A stretch of 64,000 bases of DNA from Vesta saturnalis (lineage: Eukaryota; Arthropoda; Insecta; Coleoptera; Lampyridae). Numbering within the stretch: the stretch's first letter is position 1; every line of letters starts with the position of its first letter. Position numbers and translations under genes: made by a program. Below, piece after piece: positions 12,979-23,968 of the stretch. A model generated the notes under the pieces. It saw nothing but the letters and a program-made list of their open reading frames with translations. It was not told the DNA's origin and did not search any database. The stretch spans positions 3,650,001 through 3,714,000 of the forward strand of contig JARFJB010001495.1 in the NCBI GenBank assembly GCA_036346205.1, written 5' to 3'.

Positions 12979-13837
12979 AAAAGCCCACGTGTATATTTAT
13001 AATTTATAAATTGATTACATTGTATTATAATTCATAGTAATAAATGTTATGTAATATACAGTGGGTACCAGTTTACCACATTCAAGAAATAAATAATGAA
13101 TTAAGCCGTGTTTTACACTTTGAAGTATTTTCTTTATACCTTACTACTAACCGTTGCCATTCAATTTTACTAGACTTCGAACCATTAAAATGTCAGTTCA
13201 GTTGTAGCTTTTATTTGAACTGTTTGCATTCCGGTAGAACCACAAATGCAATTGAAAGTATCAATTTTGTAATAGGAGCACAAATTGGAATTCGGTCAAT
13301 ATTTTAGTTTTAGTAAGGCTAAAAGAGAAAAAGAATGCTTTGATCTGTCGTTAAATTGCAAGTCAAGCATAATTTGCATAAGTATTTTTATGGGCTTATT
13401 TTTTATGATAATGAAAAAATTTATCAAATATGTCAGTGAGAAGTGTAAAAAAAGATGTTTTATCATTTTTGCCTAATGGCCTGGAGATAATTTTAACAAA
13501 AAATATGTTGATACAAAATAGAAAGTACAGCTTCAAAAAAGCTAATAAGCTGGTTTTGTTACACGACTTGCTTGGATTAATATTACGGGAGATATATCGA
13601 TTTCAAGCTGGTGCTAACCGGAACCAAAACGCGTAATTTGAACGTTTTTGTAAATAATTTAATAGAAGTTATTTTTTTCGAAAAGACATGCAAATAAAAA
13701 TTTAAGTATATGAAAAGCCAAGTAAATAGATTAATCAAACTATTAACATTAGCAGGTATGATATACCGCTTTTAACAAAGTCGCTAGCATTAAAAAGATG
13801 ATGACACTGATAAATTAAATAATCAATTACGATATTT
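12979..13837. other. AT-rich DNA, nothing recognised
   Basis: Contains several open frames of 60-90 codons (13,044-13,307, 13,285-13,476, 13,430-13,636). None has a family motif, a signal peptide or flanking splice sites that I can support. Confidence 0.5.
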
Positions 13838-14344
13838 TGAAAATATCTGATATGGAACAACACACGGCCATCCAACCTACAAAGTGGAAATTGAAACAAG
13901 TGGAATAATTTTAATAATAACAATTTTTTAGGTTACTTCTGCAACCTCTTTTTAATACGTAACGAAAATACGCACAATTGTAAAAACAACTACAATAATC
14001 TATGTCAGATAGACGTTTAAAACTTTATGTTAATTGAGCTCTAGGTGCTAACTTAAATAACAATCCAAAGCCGCCGGCTTCTATAAAAATACCGATAATA
14101 CAGTTCAAACATTTTAAATCTTATTTAATTAATTTTTATTGCATTTCATAAAAATACTTTATAAAGAAAAGGTATTCGCACCACGCACATACGCCTACGT
14201 ACACATCCAGGCACACAGATGGCCGATCTTGGCAAAACTTCGCCATACGTTGTAAAATGATGTAAGAAGTCGATATAGCGATAGTGAAAAAAAGTCGATT
14301 GCATAACCTGCTATACCTACATACGCATATGTTGGTTGGAAGGT
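13838..14344 (-). mobile_element. Complete short HINE-like copy
   Basis: The left end has the terminal GGAACAACACACGG hairpin remnant and CCATCCAACCTACAAAGTGG. The right end has AACCTGCTATACCTACATAC and GTTGGTTGGAAGGT. The internal microsatellite is nearly absent (about 14,180-14,218, a few CGCAC/CACA units) and is flanked by GATGGCCGATCTTGGCAAAA. About 500 bp: a good template for the unexpanded state. Confidence 0.75.
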
Positions 14345-14992
14345 AATTAACAATAAAGTCTGTCTATTCTTAGATGATTGATATAGGTTTATTCGCCTAC
14401 AACAAGTACATACGGTAAAATAGATATTCGTACCCTGTCTTCACTAGTTATGTTTACCTGCAGTTAGAACCTTCCATTTAAAACAACCACAAATTTTGCA
14501 GATATAAAGAGAAAGCGAGAGAGAGTGCAATAGAATTATAATGTAGGTATTTCGTAAATGCAGGAAATGCTATCATTATTCTTTTAATGTAAACATATTT
14601 ATTATTGGATTGTTGAATTTTGTGAACTCTATTCGATTCTTACAGTAAATATCACACAATAGATTATACTGAGTACTTTAGCAATTATGGCTGTTTCGTG
14701 TAATATTTTTGATAATTGCCAAACTCTGTAGCTGACTAGACTGGGTATACTAAAGCATGCATCCCTTGTATTTTCTTATCTTAGTACAGAGTAGGTTAAT
14801 ACTCGAAGGCCAGTTTCTCTCATTTTTTTTAAATGGAACAACTTGCATATTATGATGTTATTAGTTTTTCTACGTATCATTCTCTATATCTAAATGCGTT
14901 TGTTTATTAAATATTTTCGGCTCTCAGTTTGAATTAGATTTTCAGTTTCAATCTATCAGATAACCAAATAAGTTTGTGCGTTTTTTATGGTG

Positions 14993-14994
<2 letters not shown>
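14345..14994. other. AT-rich DNA, nothing recognised
   Basis: Includes a short GA-rich run near 14,505-14,530. No coding or RNA signal was seen. Confidence 0.5.

Positions 14995-15079
<85 letters not shown>
14995..15079. repeat. (AT)n microsatellite
   Basis: About 42 uninterrupted AT units. Confidence 0.95.
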
Positions 15080-15080
<1 letters not shown>

Positions 15081-15120
15081 ATATCAAGAACAGTAAGGGA
15101 CGTTTACCGGTCGACGCCAT

Positions 15121-15156
15121 GTTTGGCCGGGACCGGTTATCCAGTCCCGGCCAAAC
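15121..15156. repeat. GC-rich perfect hairpin
   Basis: GTTTGGCCGGGAC (15,121-15,133) is followed after 10 bases by its exact complement (15,144-15,156). A third partial copy, ACGGCCGGGACG, follows at once. It is strongly GC-rich beside a pure AT tract. It could be a transposon terminus or a structured RNA. No function is assigned. Confidence 0.7.
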
Positions 15157-15323
15157 ACGGCCGGGACGAAAAGTCAAGTGACGTTTTAAATAGAAATGTC
15201 CAAATGTTTGTTCTTATTGTTGTGAAATCTAGTAGGTTTATATATAATTTTACGACGGTAAGTAAAATACTTACCGACGAGTAGGGCCTTGCAACCATTA
15301 AACATATCCTACGGTCTTGGAAA

Positions 15324-15766
15324 CATATATGGTAACAAGCAATAATATATTATTACTGATCGCAGTAGCCGCCATCACAATTTATGACCTTTTGCCAACG
15401 TAACACCAATTTATTTACGCCGCTCTCGTAAAGCTCTATTGATTTTGAATCAAAAAATTGGCGGACTGCATTTATAACATCAAGTCTTGTTTTGAACTGT
15501 CTATGTCTCCACAACCTGTTGAAGGTCCTCGTTGTTTATGATCTTCGGTCTCCCAGAACATCTCCCGAAGAAAATTTCTTGAACCAATTCTGTGCTGTTC
15601 TATCACTTACGACATCATTTCCAAATGCGGTACATATTTTCCTCGCCGCCTCTGCGGGTTTAATACCAAGTTTGTATTCATAGAGTAAACAACCGCTCAT
15701 TAAGGTTTTATTCGTTTCCATTTACAACGATTCAAATTCGGAACTAATCAATTGTCGCCAAATATG

Positions 15767-15768
<2 letters not shown>
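15324..15768 (-). mobile_element. Internally deleted mariner element
   Basis: Degenerate inverted ends read inward as ACATATATGGTAACAAGCAA (left) and ACATATTTGGCGACAATTG (right). Between them lies a transposase whose beginning and end are present and whose middle is missing. At about 0.45 kb it is a deletion derivative that could only move in trans. Confidence 0.65.
15353..15721 (-). pseudogene. Mariner transposase, N- and C-terminus fused
   Basis: The start METNKTLMSGCLLYEYKLG and the HTH_48-type RTAQNWFKKFSSGD match the mariner amino end. After a frame break near 15,536 the paired-like linker (NEDLQQVVET) is visible in another frame. Within about 30 codons the sequence jumps to the family's carboxy end, FFDSKSIELYESGVNKLVLR followed by WQKVINCDGGY and stop at 15,353. 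The whole catalytic DDD domain has been deleted. A full mariner transposase is about 350 residues. Confidence 0.85.

Positions 15769-15805
<37 letters not shown>
15767..15805. repeat. (AT)n microsatellite
   Basis: About 19 AT units adjoining the right end of the mariner derivative. The TA target would lie within it. Confidence 0.9.
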
Positions 15806-15807
<2 letters not shown>

Positions 15808-16581
15808 CGACAAAAGAAAGATTCATAATTCATACTAAAGTGAATGACATGACACTACGCTGTATACAAAAAGTACACGAACTTTTTTGGTTGCCTGATA
15901 CAAAATGCCATGTTCCTTACGTCTTCGAAAGTATATATTGGAACTACAAAGCTTAATTTTTATTTAGGGCGTAAGGATCATATGAAAATTTGTAGATTGA
16001 GTCAATAAGAAAAGTCTGCAGCAGTCAATCATGCCTTAAACAAGTAAATCGGGGCATTTCATTGGATAATATGGAACTTTTATCAAGACAAAGGCATTAT
16101 TATGTTCGTTTACAACGAGAAGCCATAGGATATATGCATATCCAAATAACTTCAACTGGCAAGAAGGAAATCTCCGATTAAAAGTTCTAGATATTTTGCT
16201 ATGTTTTTCTTAGACTTTAAAGTAAATGCTTTGTTAGATGTATGATTGTACTAGATCTTTAAGTGTTTAGCTGTGAACGCTTTTACCATTTTAAAATTAA
16301 CGTTTTTCACAACATTGAACCGATATTGTAATATGATTAAATTTTGTTAAATTTGTTTTTTTATGGTAGCATTTATTATTGATGTTCTTTGGCCGTATAG
16401 AGGGTACAATATTTAATATATTATTATTACAGATCAAGTTATTTATCGTTACTAAAATAAAATTTAATAGTAGGATTTACAATACATGTATCTAATTGTC
16501 ACAGCATAAGCTTATCTACGCGTTTTCATATTTTAAAATTTGTTTTACAATTTAATTTAATTTGTTAAAAGCCGCATTTTT
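15806..16581. other. AT-rich DNA, nothing recognised
   Basis: No open frame above 60 codons and no repeat that I could pair elsewhere in the window. Confidence 0.5.
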
Positions 16582-16722
16582 ACCTTCCAACCTACATACA
16601 GATATGTAAGTATAGAAGGTTACGCAATCGACTTTTTTTACTATAGCTAAATCGACTTATTAGCTCATTTTACAACTTTTGGCCAAGTTTCGTCAAGATC
16701 GACCATCAACTCTGGATGTCTG

Positions 16723-16767
<45 letters not shown>

Positions 16768-18060
16768 GTGCGTGCGTGTGTGTGTGTGGGTTTGTGTGAT
16801 GGTGGGTGTGCGTGTGCGTGAGCGTATGAGTGTGCGTGTATGTGTGTGGGTGGGTGTGGGTTGGTATGGGTGGGTGTGGGTGGGAGTGGGTGGGTGTGGG
16901 TGTGTGTGGGTGTGTGTGGGTGTGGGTGAGTGTGGGTGGATGTGGGTGGGTGTGGGTGGGTGTGGGTGGGTGTGGGTGGTGTGTGCGTGTGGTGTGTGCT
17001 GTGTGCTGTATGCGTGTGCGCGTGTGTGCGTGTGTGCGTGTGTGCGTGTGTGCGTGTGTGCGTGTGTGCGTGTGTGCGTGTGTGCGTGTGTGCGTGTGTG
17101 CGTGTGTGCGTGTGCGCGTGTGTGCGTGTGGGCGTGTGTGCGTGAGTGCGTGTGTGCGTGTGTGTGTGCGTGTGTGCGTGCACGCGCGCGTGGGTGCGTG
17201 CGTGCGCGGGTGCGTGGGTGCGTGGGAGCCTGGGCGCGTGCGTGCGTGCGTGCGTGTGTGCGTGTGTGAGTGAGTGCTTGTGTGTGCGTGCGTGCGTGGG
17301 TGTGAGTATGTCTGTATGGATCGATGTATGTTAGTATTCACGATAACTTCAGCGAAAATACCTACGTACTTAAAATTTTGTATTTAAGCTTGATTTCATT
17401 TAAATTAGGGCTGATTAGATTTTGGAAGAAATCCAACGGCGGAGAGGGTGGGTTTCTTATTCAATTAATTACGTTCCATGCAATTTTGCGCGTAATTTAG
17501 CCATAAAAACATTCCTAAGGTAGAATTTAAATGTTAGTTCAAATTTTAGCATTATCTGAATAACGATTAATTTTATAAGAAAAAGTACAGACGTAATTTT
17601 TAAAGAAAATTTAATTTTGCATAAATTTTCTTTATAAAGTTTTTTAATGTAAAGCGAAATAAATGTAAAAATTAATTAAATATGATTGAAAATGCTGAAG
17701 CTGTATTTTTTCGTTAACTTGTATTTATATCTATTAATCCCTACCTGACATAAAGTTTGAAACGTCATTCTGACATAGATTATTGTTTTTGTTTTTACAA
17801 TGTTGTCTGTTTTCGTTATGAACGTATAAAAAAGAGGTTGCATAGCTATCCTAAAATTGAAATTAAAATTATTTCATTTCTTTTAAGTTAGCATCTAGAT
17901 GACTTTTAACCTCTGTTTGTCATGAGATTTTAAACGTCTTTTTGACATAGATGATTGTTTTTGTGTTTACACTGTTGCCTATTTTCCGCATGAACTTCTT
18001 ATAAAAGAGGTTACATAATTAATCATTTGTAATCATTTGTTAACTTTTAGAAAATATCAA
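16582..18060 (+). mobile_element. Long HINE-like copy with expanded microsatellite
   Basis: The 5' end ACCTTCCAACCTACAT is mirrored by ATGTAAGTATAGAAGGT, forming a terminal hairpin. The core GTTACGCAATCGACTT, TTACAACTTTTGGCCAAG and GATCGACCATCAACTCTGG leads into the microsatellite (16,719-17,315). The 3' flank (ATGTTAGTATTCACGATAAC, GGGCTGATTAGATTTTGG) and the AT-rich body follow. It lacks the last ~100 bp including the 3' hairpin. This is the clearest copy for the order flank, microsatellite, flank. Confidence 0.8.
16719..17315. repeat. GTGTGC/GTGTGG hexamer microsatellite
   Basis: (TG)n at 16,735-16,765, then GTGTGG-rich units (about 16,840-16,980), then a regular GTGTGC run (17,020-17,160), then degenerate CGTG/GGTGCGTG. 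Apparent long cysteine/valine or threonine/histidine open frames on both strands are by-products of the repeat. Confidence 0.95.
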
Positions 18061-18119
18061 AAGTTATATTGAAATGGTCAACTACTCCTTAAAATAATTT
18101 ATTGATTAACATGATGTTA

Positions 18120-18605
18120 CCAAAGAAATAACTAACTGGTGTGGAACACCACACGACCTTCCAACCTACAAAATGGAAATTAAAAGAAATGAAATAATCT
18201 TAATTACAATTTTTTAGGATAATTATGCAGCCTCTTTTATAAGAAGTTCATTACGAAAATAGGCAACACTGTAAAAACAAAAACAATGATCTATGGTAAA
18301 CAGACGTTTAAAATTTCATGTCTAGATTCTAACTTAAAAGAAAATCCAAATCTATCCGCCTCTATAAAAATATCGATAATACAGCTTATGCATTTTGAAT
18401 CATGTTTAATTTTTACATTTATTTCGCTTTACATTAAAAAACTTCATGCAGAAGAGTTATGTAAAATTAAATTTTCTTTAAAAAACATGTCTACACATTT
18501 TCTTATAGGTAAAATCAATCATTATTCAGATATTGAAAATACTTAAGTTCTACCCAAGGAATTTTTTTGCTACTAAATCACCCGTCATATTAAAAAATTG
18601 CATAG
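18120..18605 (-). mobile_element. Inverted HINE-like fragment
   Basis: It starts with CTGGTGTGGAACACCACACG and CCTTCCAACCTACAAAATGG (3' end reversed), then the body in reverse complement of 17.5-18.0 kb. It is cut at a poly-G tract (18,627-18,638), beyond which a direct-orientation copy begins, so the two are joined head to head. Confidence 0.7.
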
Positions 18606-20010
18606 AATATAATTAATTGAATGAGGGGGGGGGGGGGTTATTAAGGGCGGTTTTTGGTCTTTATCAAATATTTCTAAAACAGCTGCATATTTCAAAGATA
18701 TAAAATACCCAAACAAAGACCTTAAACATATCCATTAATTATGTTCTTTGCAATTTTTTGATATGACGCGTAATTTAGCGGCAAAATCCTAAGGTAGAGC
18801 TTAAGTGTTAGTTCAAAATTTTTCATTATCTGAATAACGATTAATTTTATAAAAAAAGTGTAGATGTATTTTTTAAAGAAAATTTAATTTTACATAAATT
18901 TTCTTTATAAAGTTTTTTAATGTAAAGCGAAATAAATGTAAAAGTTAATTAAAAATGATTGAAAATGCTGAAGTTGTATTATCGATATTTTCATAGAAGC
19001 GTCACAATTACATGAGAGGTTTTTTTTGTCCGGATAAAATTTTGCCGGTTAATAAACTGCGCAGCTTTTTTTTTAATTTGTTTAGAAAATATTTGAGACT
19101 TAATAATTCTAATTTAGAGCTCGAGACCGAAGGTCGATGTCTCTTTGAATTATTAAGTCGGGAATATTTGCTAAAAAACAAATTTAAAAAAAAAAGTTGC
19201 TGTAGTTTTAACTAAAAAATTCATAGGTCGAGGGGTATATGTTAAGATTATTTACTAAATCAGTTTTTTAATTTAATAACAAGTTATGTTTTTAACAAGT
19301 TATTTTATTTTATTACAGACTGTCAAAAAGGCAAACAAAAATTTAATCGCTGAATAAAATGACATTAGGAAATATTCAGTGTAAAAACGCTCTGATTGGT
19401 CCAATTGAGGAAAGTAGCATGCTGTGATTGGTTGTTTGTTAGATGTAGTAAATAATCGTTATAATAAATTCTGATTAGAAAATATACCCCGAGATGACAG
19501 CATTTAAAGCTGCAGAACTCCAAGATACAATTACTATTTATTGTGATTTATTTTGTAAAAATTAGATCTGATTTAAAGTGTGTAATAAATGATGATTAAA
19601 AGAAGTAAATGTAGGAAATGAGGAAACCGTCAAAGGATAAACAGACAAATGGAGGTTATGTAATATTAGTCAAATGAGAATTAAATTCATATGCATATTA
19701 AACAAATTGATTTCGCGTTTATAAGTTTACTTTTTATACTACATTTGCTTATTCAATACCGTATGTTTGGTCAAATGATCTACGAATGTTCATCATCCTT
19801 ATTTAATTCACTGTTTTATATGAGAAGACAGTATAAACAAATTGGATAATTAAATTCATAAATTAATGACGTAGCGGTAAACATTCCTGGCGAGGATAAT
19901 AAAAGAGGTTACATAATTATCTTAAAAAATGTTATTAAAATTATTTCATTTCTTTTAATTTCCATTTTGTAGGTTGGAAGGTCATGTAGTATTCCACACC
20001 AGATATTTTA
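18606..20010 (+). mobile_element. HINE-like copy interrupted by foldback DNA
   Basis: Block 18,606-18,995 holds the body starting TTATTAAGGGCGGTTTTTGG and running to AATGCTGAAGTTGTATTATC. Block 19,893-20,010 holds AAAGAGGTTACATAATTATC and ends TGTAGGTTGGAAGGTCATGT..TTCCACACC. The stretch between, about 19,000-19,890, is foreign to the family. Confidence 0.65.
19016..19245. repeat. Fold-back sequence
   Basis: The arms around the centre (near 19,125) are imperfect complements. GACTTAATAATTC, ATATTT, TTTGTTTTTTA/AATTTGTTTAG and the AGACCGAAGGTCGA core each recur inverted. A second outlying complement, CGAGGGGTATAT (about 19,228) and ATATACCCCGAG (about 19,482), suggests a larger composite palindrome up to about 19,500. 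The 67-codon open frame across it is a consequence and not a gene. Confidence 0.55.
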
Positions 20011-21865
20011 CTTACTAACGATCGTAGGTATATCATAGGTATATCTATTGTAGGTATATCAGTAACACACGAAAGTATAATAGCTCAAGTTTTTAACGTT
20101 TAGGTAGTATTGTCAACTACTAAGCATAAAAAACTGTGAAAATTTAACATCGATAAAAATCTTTGCCTAATTTTCTTCTGTTTTGCAACGTGTTGTGATG
20201 TAATTTAATTTGTAAATTATAGGTATGTAAATAAGATACTAATTTAATTCACAAAATTGTTATTTAAAATTTATGGTATCCTTTAGCGAAAACTAATGCA
20301 GTAAGTACTACATAACTTGTCTGATAGCTTTCAAAAACCTCTGATAAATATTTTGTTAATTACAAAATAACAATACATCATATTTCGGGAAAGTTGCATA
20401 AATGTTTATAAACAAATCCGCCTACTTTAATTTTGTACTTGAGCAGAACTGTAATTACGTATTTGATTTTTCCATTGTTAAAAATTTCAACAATAAAGTA
20501 GTTCACGTACATTATTTATATTTCAATAAAAAATTGGTATTGTAATAGATAAGTACAATATGGAAAGTAGATCTCATAACACAGTATTGCGTTTACGACT
20601 GTTTTGCTTGAAAATTGGGTCGTCATATTTTAAGTAACTTGAGTTTCCGGTTTTAATTTTCTTTTGTAATAATGCGTTGTATAGTCAAAGATGAATTTTT
20701 ATTCTGCTTAATATGAATAATTTGAAAAGAAAGTTCAGAGTTTAAAGAAATTGTGTTTTATGAAATGCGTTCTAAATTCTAATTGAAGTGATGAAATCAC
20801 ATTTAGGTTAAACTTATCAAGTAGTGCAGCTAGGTCTAATGTGTTATTCTACCAACTACTCACATAAAATGCATTTCATGTTCCCATTCAATACGTATTT
20901 CCAACAAAACATTTGTTTGTTCTGTTACACTTTTTCAGTCCCTTAAGTGTTGATCACATAATTCCATTTAATTGATTGATCAACAATTTTTCTGGCTTGT
21001 CAAAATGTTTTGACTAAATTCTCTTATTAATTGAAATTATCCTTCGTAATATTAAATGCAAATCTTGTAAAAAGTGGTCTTACAAACACATTGTAAAGAA
21101 ACTAATTAATTTTATGCATTATAGAATAATGAACCGATGTGCGGAATTACTCAGATCCGAAAAAGTAGCTTACTATCACTATTGACAAAACCTACATTAT
21201 TGAATTCCATATTAAACTTTATAATGAAGAATACACAGAATTGAATTTGCAAGAATTCACTATTTAGAAGATTTTCAAAGCACAAGACTAAACAGATAAT
21301 ATGACATCTGTAGAGCACCGAGAACGGGAGACTCAGAGATGAATGAGGTAGGTGCATACGCATATGTTGTACATGGAATACGCATTCCCTTTACATACCT
21401 ATTTTAAGTTAAAAAGTACTTTAAATATAAAATTGAACATCAGCTTAAAATTACATACTCCGTTTTCTTGGTTTCAATCGTGAAATTATACACAACTAAA
21501 AACAGAAATTGCAGCTGTATTCTTCAGTAAAACGCGTTTTTATAAGGCTCGACGTCTAAAATTTGATATTATAGACAAAAATAGTAGACATTACTTATTG
21601 GTAAATGTAAAAGTCGTGAAAACAAGAAATGGTAATTCACTCTCAACGATCTGCTAATAATGTAATGTAATCGGGTATTTTGCATTAAATTTATTATATG
21701 TTAAGCACGAAAAAGCAATATAATATTTTGTACCTTCTCATACTTTATCAGAAAATCTAATAATTCCTCCTATTTTCCCAGAAAACACAGCGAATGTCTA
21801 ACTGTGGTTGCCTATTAAGTCATTACTGCAACTGTAAAGAAAAAAATTCTTCACTAATTCCCACC
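20011..21865. other. AT-rich DNA, nothing recognised
   Basis: About 1.85 kb of single-copy-looking sequence. The few open frames (e.g. 21,151-21,363, minus) lack motifs. No tRNA, repeat or exon could be supported. Confidence 0.5.
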
Positions 21866-22139
21866 TTAATCCTTCGTCGGGCGCACCCGCCTGAGAGGCC
21901 AAAACTTATTAATATATTATTAAGTGATGGGAAAATATATATTAAGCCTTCGACTTCCACTATAATAATTCCAAAACTAAATAATTGTCAGGTAGTCTTT
22001 ACTAGGATCTATATCAAATTAAACACAAAAGAACTAGTTTATTCACATAAAAGTAATAAAAGTTGAAAAAAATTAGTTTACCGTAAAACAATAACTTGTC
22101 AAGTTTAAAAAAAATTTAATATGTAAAGAAGGTAGGGTA

Positions 22140-23938
22140 GGGGAGGGGAATGGCGACCACCTAAGCACAATTGTCTGTAATTTTCAAATATTCCACACGT
22201 TTCAGTTTGCATGATATGCATTTAAATAGTTGTACTGTTTTCTTTCCATATTAGACTATACATTCTGCAGAAAGACCTAATTTCTTTAAAAAAAATTTTA
22301 AACCTTGTATGTGACTGTGGTTGTGATTATCCGCATATGTGGGTAATTACAACCATGGTGTGGGTAATTACAATCATAAGAAAAATTTACTTGAGAAACG
22401 TTTTTAATTACCGTATGAAGTCAAAATAAACATAATGATCAAAAACTAAAACCTAAAACTTTAAACGTCGAACACCCGCTCTTGACAAAAGTCGCAGACG
22501 TAGTCCTTTGGTGTATCAGCGCCAGTGCGCTCGCGATGAGCCCAACGACCACAGCTTCTGCACCGATACCACGTTTCCGTTTCCCCATATTCCTCACAGT
22601 CTAAGCATTTTATCGAATCACTATTATCTTCCATGTCATGGAGACTGTCATTATCCACAAGTTCGCTTTCCTCATAATCCTCAGATTCGGATGAACTCAG
22701 TTCTACTTTCTTGCGTTTGGCGTACGCCTTCGTTTTAGCTTCTTTTGAAGTGATTTTGGATTGTTTTTTTGCCCTTCTTTCTTCTTTGTCAAATAATACT
22801 TGTTTCATAGGAGTTGCAGTTAGAATTTCAGAATGCTGTTTTCGGGAAAGAATTTTTGAAGATTTTCTGGACGTAGAGGGTAATGGAAGTGGAGAGATAT
22901 CTTGAAATGAAGTTGAAGGTGCTCCGGGGTCCTCGTATGGTATTTGTGATGGGGTTGATAAATTCAAAGGAATGTGATCAAAATTACTCTCGTTAGGATT
23001 TTCTTGTACTGGTTCCAACAACAACTGGGTTGGAAGGAAGTCTTCTTCACCAAACACTCCAGGTTTTATTGGATTTAAAACCTGACACGGCCTTTTCAAT
23101 TGTTGCCACGCTGGAGTAGGCCCGATTAAATAATAATGCTAGGTCGTAGTGGGTAATTTTTTTAAATTTGTTAGATTTAAGGAAAAAATCGCATTCCTTT
23201 CTGAATGCTTTTTTAAGAGGTCCAAAGTAGGTCACGTCCAGATGTTGTACTCTGTGGGACGTATGTGGTGGTATTGACAGCATTATGATACCATTATTTT
23301 TGCAATAATCGTATATATGGATTGAGATATGGCTGGTATACCATACCTTCTGGCTGCAACACGGATTTATGTACCCGTTTGTACCGCAGCAATAGCCTGC
23401 TCTAGGTGCTCTTGAGTCCATTGGCTTTATGCGTCTTACGCACGTACCTACGGGGCATCCTTCGAACTAAAAATAAACAAAATGAGTGAAATGTTATTAT
23501 CATGCTAATGCCATAAGGGTAATCGCGACCAGTGGTTGTCATTAACCCACGCACTTGGTCGAAATTACTCGCAATCACATGTAAAATGTTTTTTGGCAGT
23601 TAGAATTGCTCATTTTACAAAGTGATATGATTTTGTCTATATTTCGCAAAATAAATGGTCTACGTACCTTTGTTACAACTGAACGAGTATAACACACCGT
23701 TTATTTTTTTTTCTACAGCTTACACAAATTTGAAAAAATATTAGATCCACCTACAGCAACACACTGATGGAATTATTCATTCTATGGTATTAACGATATC
23801 TTAACACACACTTGTGGAATTATGTTAGACGTCTGTCCACTAGAGGCCGGTCATAGTATCAAATTGATATTCAAGCGCGTATGTTCAAAAATTGAGTGGT
23901 TGCCATTACCCGCTGATCGTGATTCCCCCACGCTCCCC
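22140..23938 (-). mobile_element. Second pogo-type transposon, internally deleted
   Basis: Ends GGGGAGGGGAATGGCGACCAC (left, outermost bases) and the complement of GGGGAGCGTGGGGGAATCAC plus GGTAATGGCAACCAC (right) are flanked by TA (22,138-22,139, 23,939-23,940). At 1.8 kb it is shorter than a full pogo element, and the encoded transposase lacks its amino half. It lies in the 3' non-coding part of the piggyBac element and so is younger than it. Confidence 0.85.
22461..23421 (-). pseudogene. pogo transposase, C-terminal half (DDE_1 end plus zinc cluster)
   Basis: Reading from 23,421 down: IHIYDYCKNNGIIMLSIPPH and TSHRVQHLDVTYFGPLKKAF match the end of the DDE_1 domain, including the Q-x-L-D aspartate. 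The frame breaks near 23,070 and continues to 22,461 as a serine- and lysine-rich linker (SSSESEDYEESE). It closes with a C-x2-C..W-x-H..C-x2-C cluster (CLDCEEYGE...CRSCGRWAHRE...CDFC), resembling the PHD-like tail of insect pogo proteins. The DNA-binding domain and the first catalytic residues are missing. Confidence 0.85.
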
Positions 23939-23968
23939 TAATCTCTACTGACCGCTGCCTGAGGCTCC

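Noticed and set aside
13044..13636. Three plus-strand frames of 63-87 codons
   Set aside because: No motif, no codon or composition signal and no supported splice sites.
18286..19215. Frames of 86 and 67 codons at 18.3 and 19.0 kb
   Set aside because: The first lies in the reversed body of a HINE-like copy also present at 17.6-18.0 kb, and the second spans a fold-back sequence.
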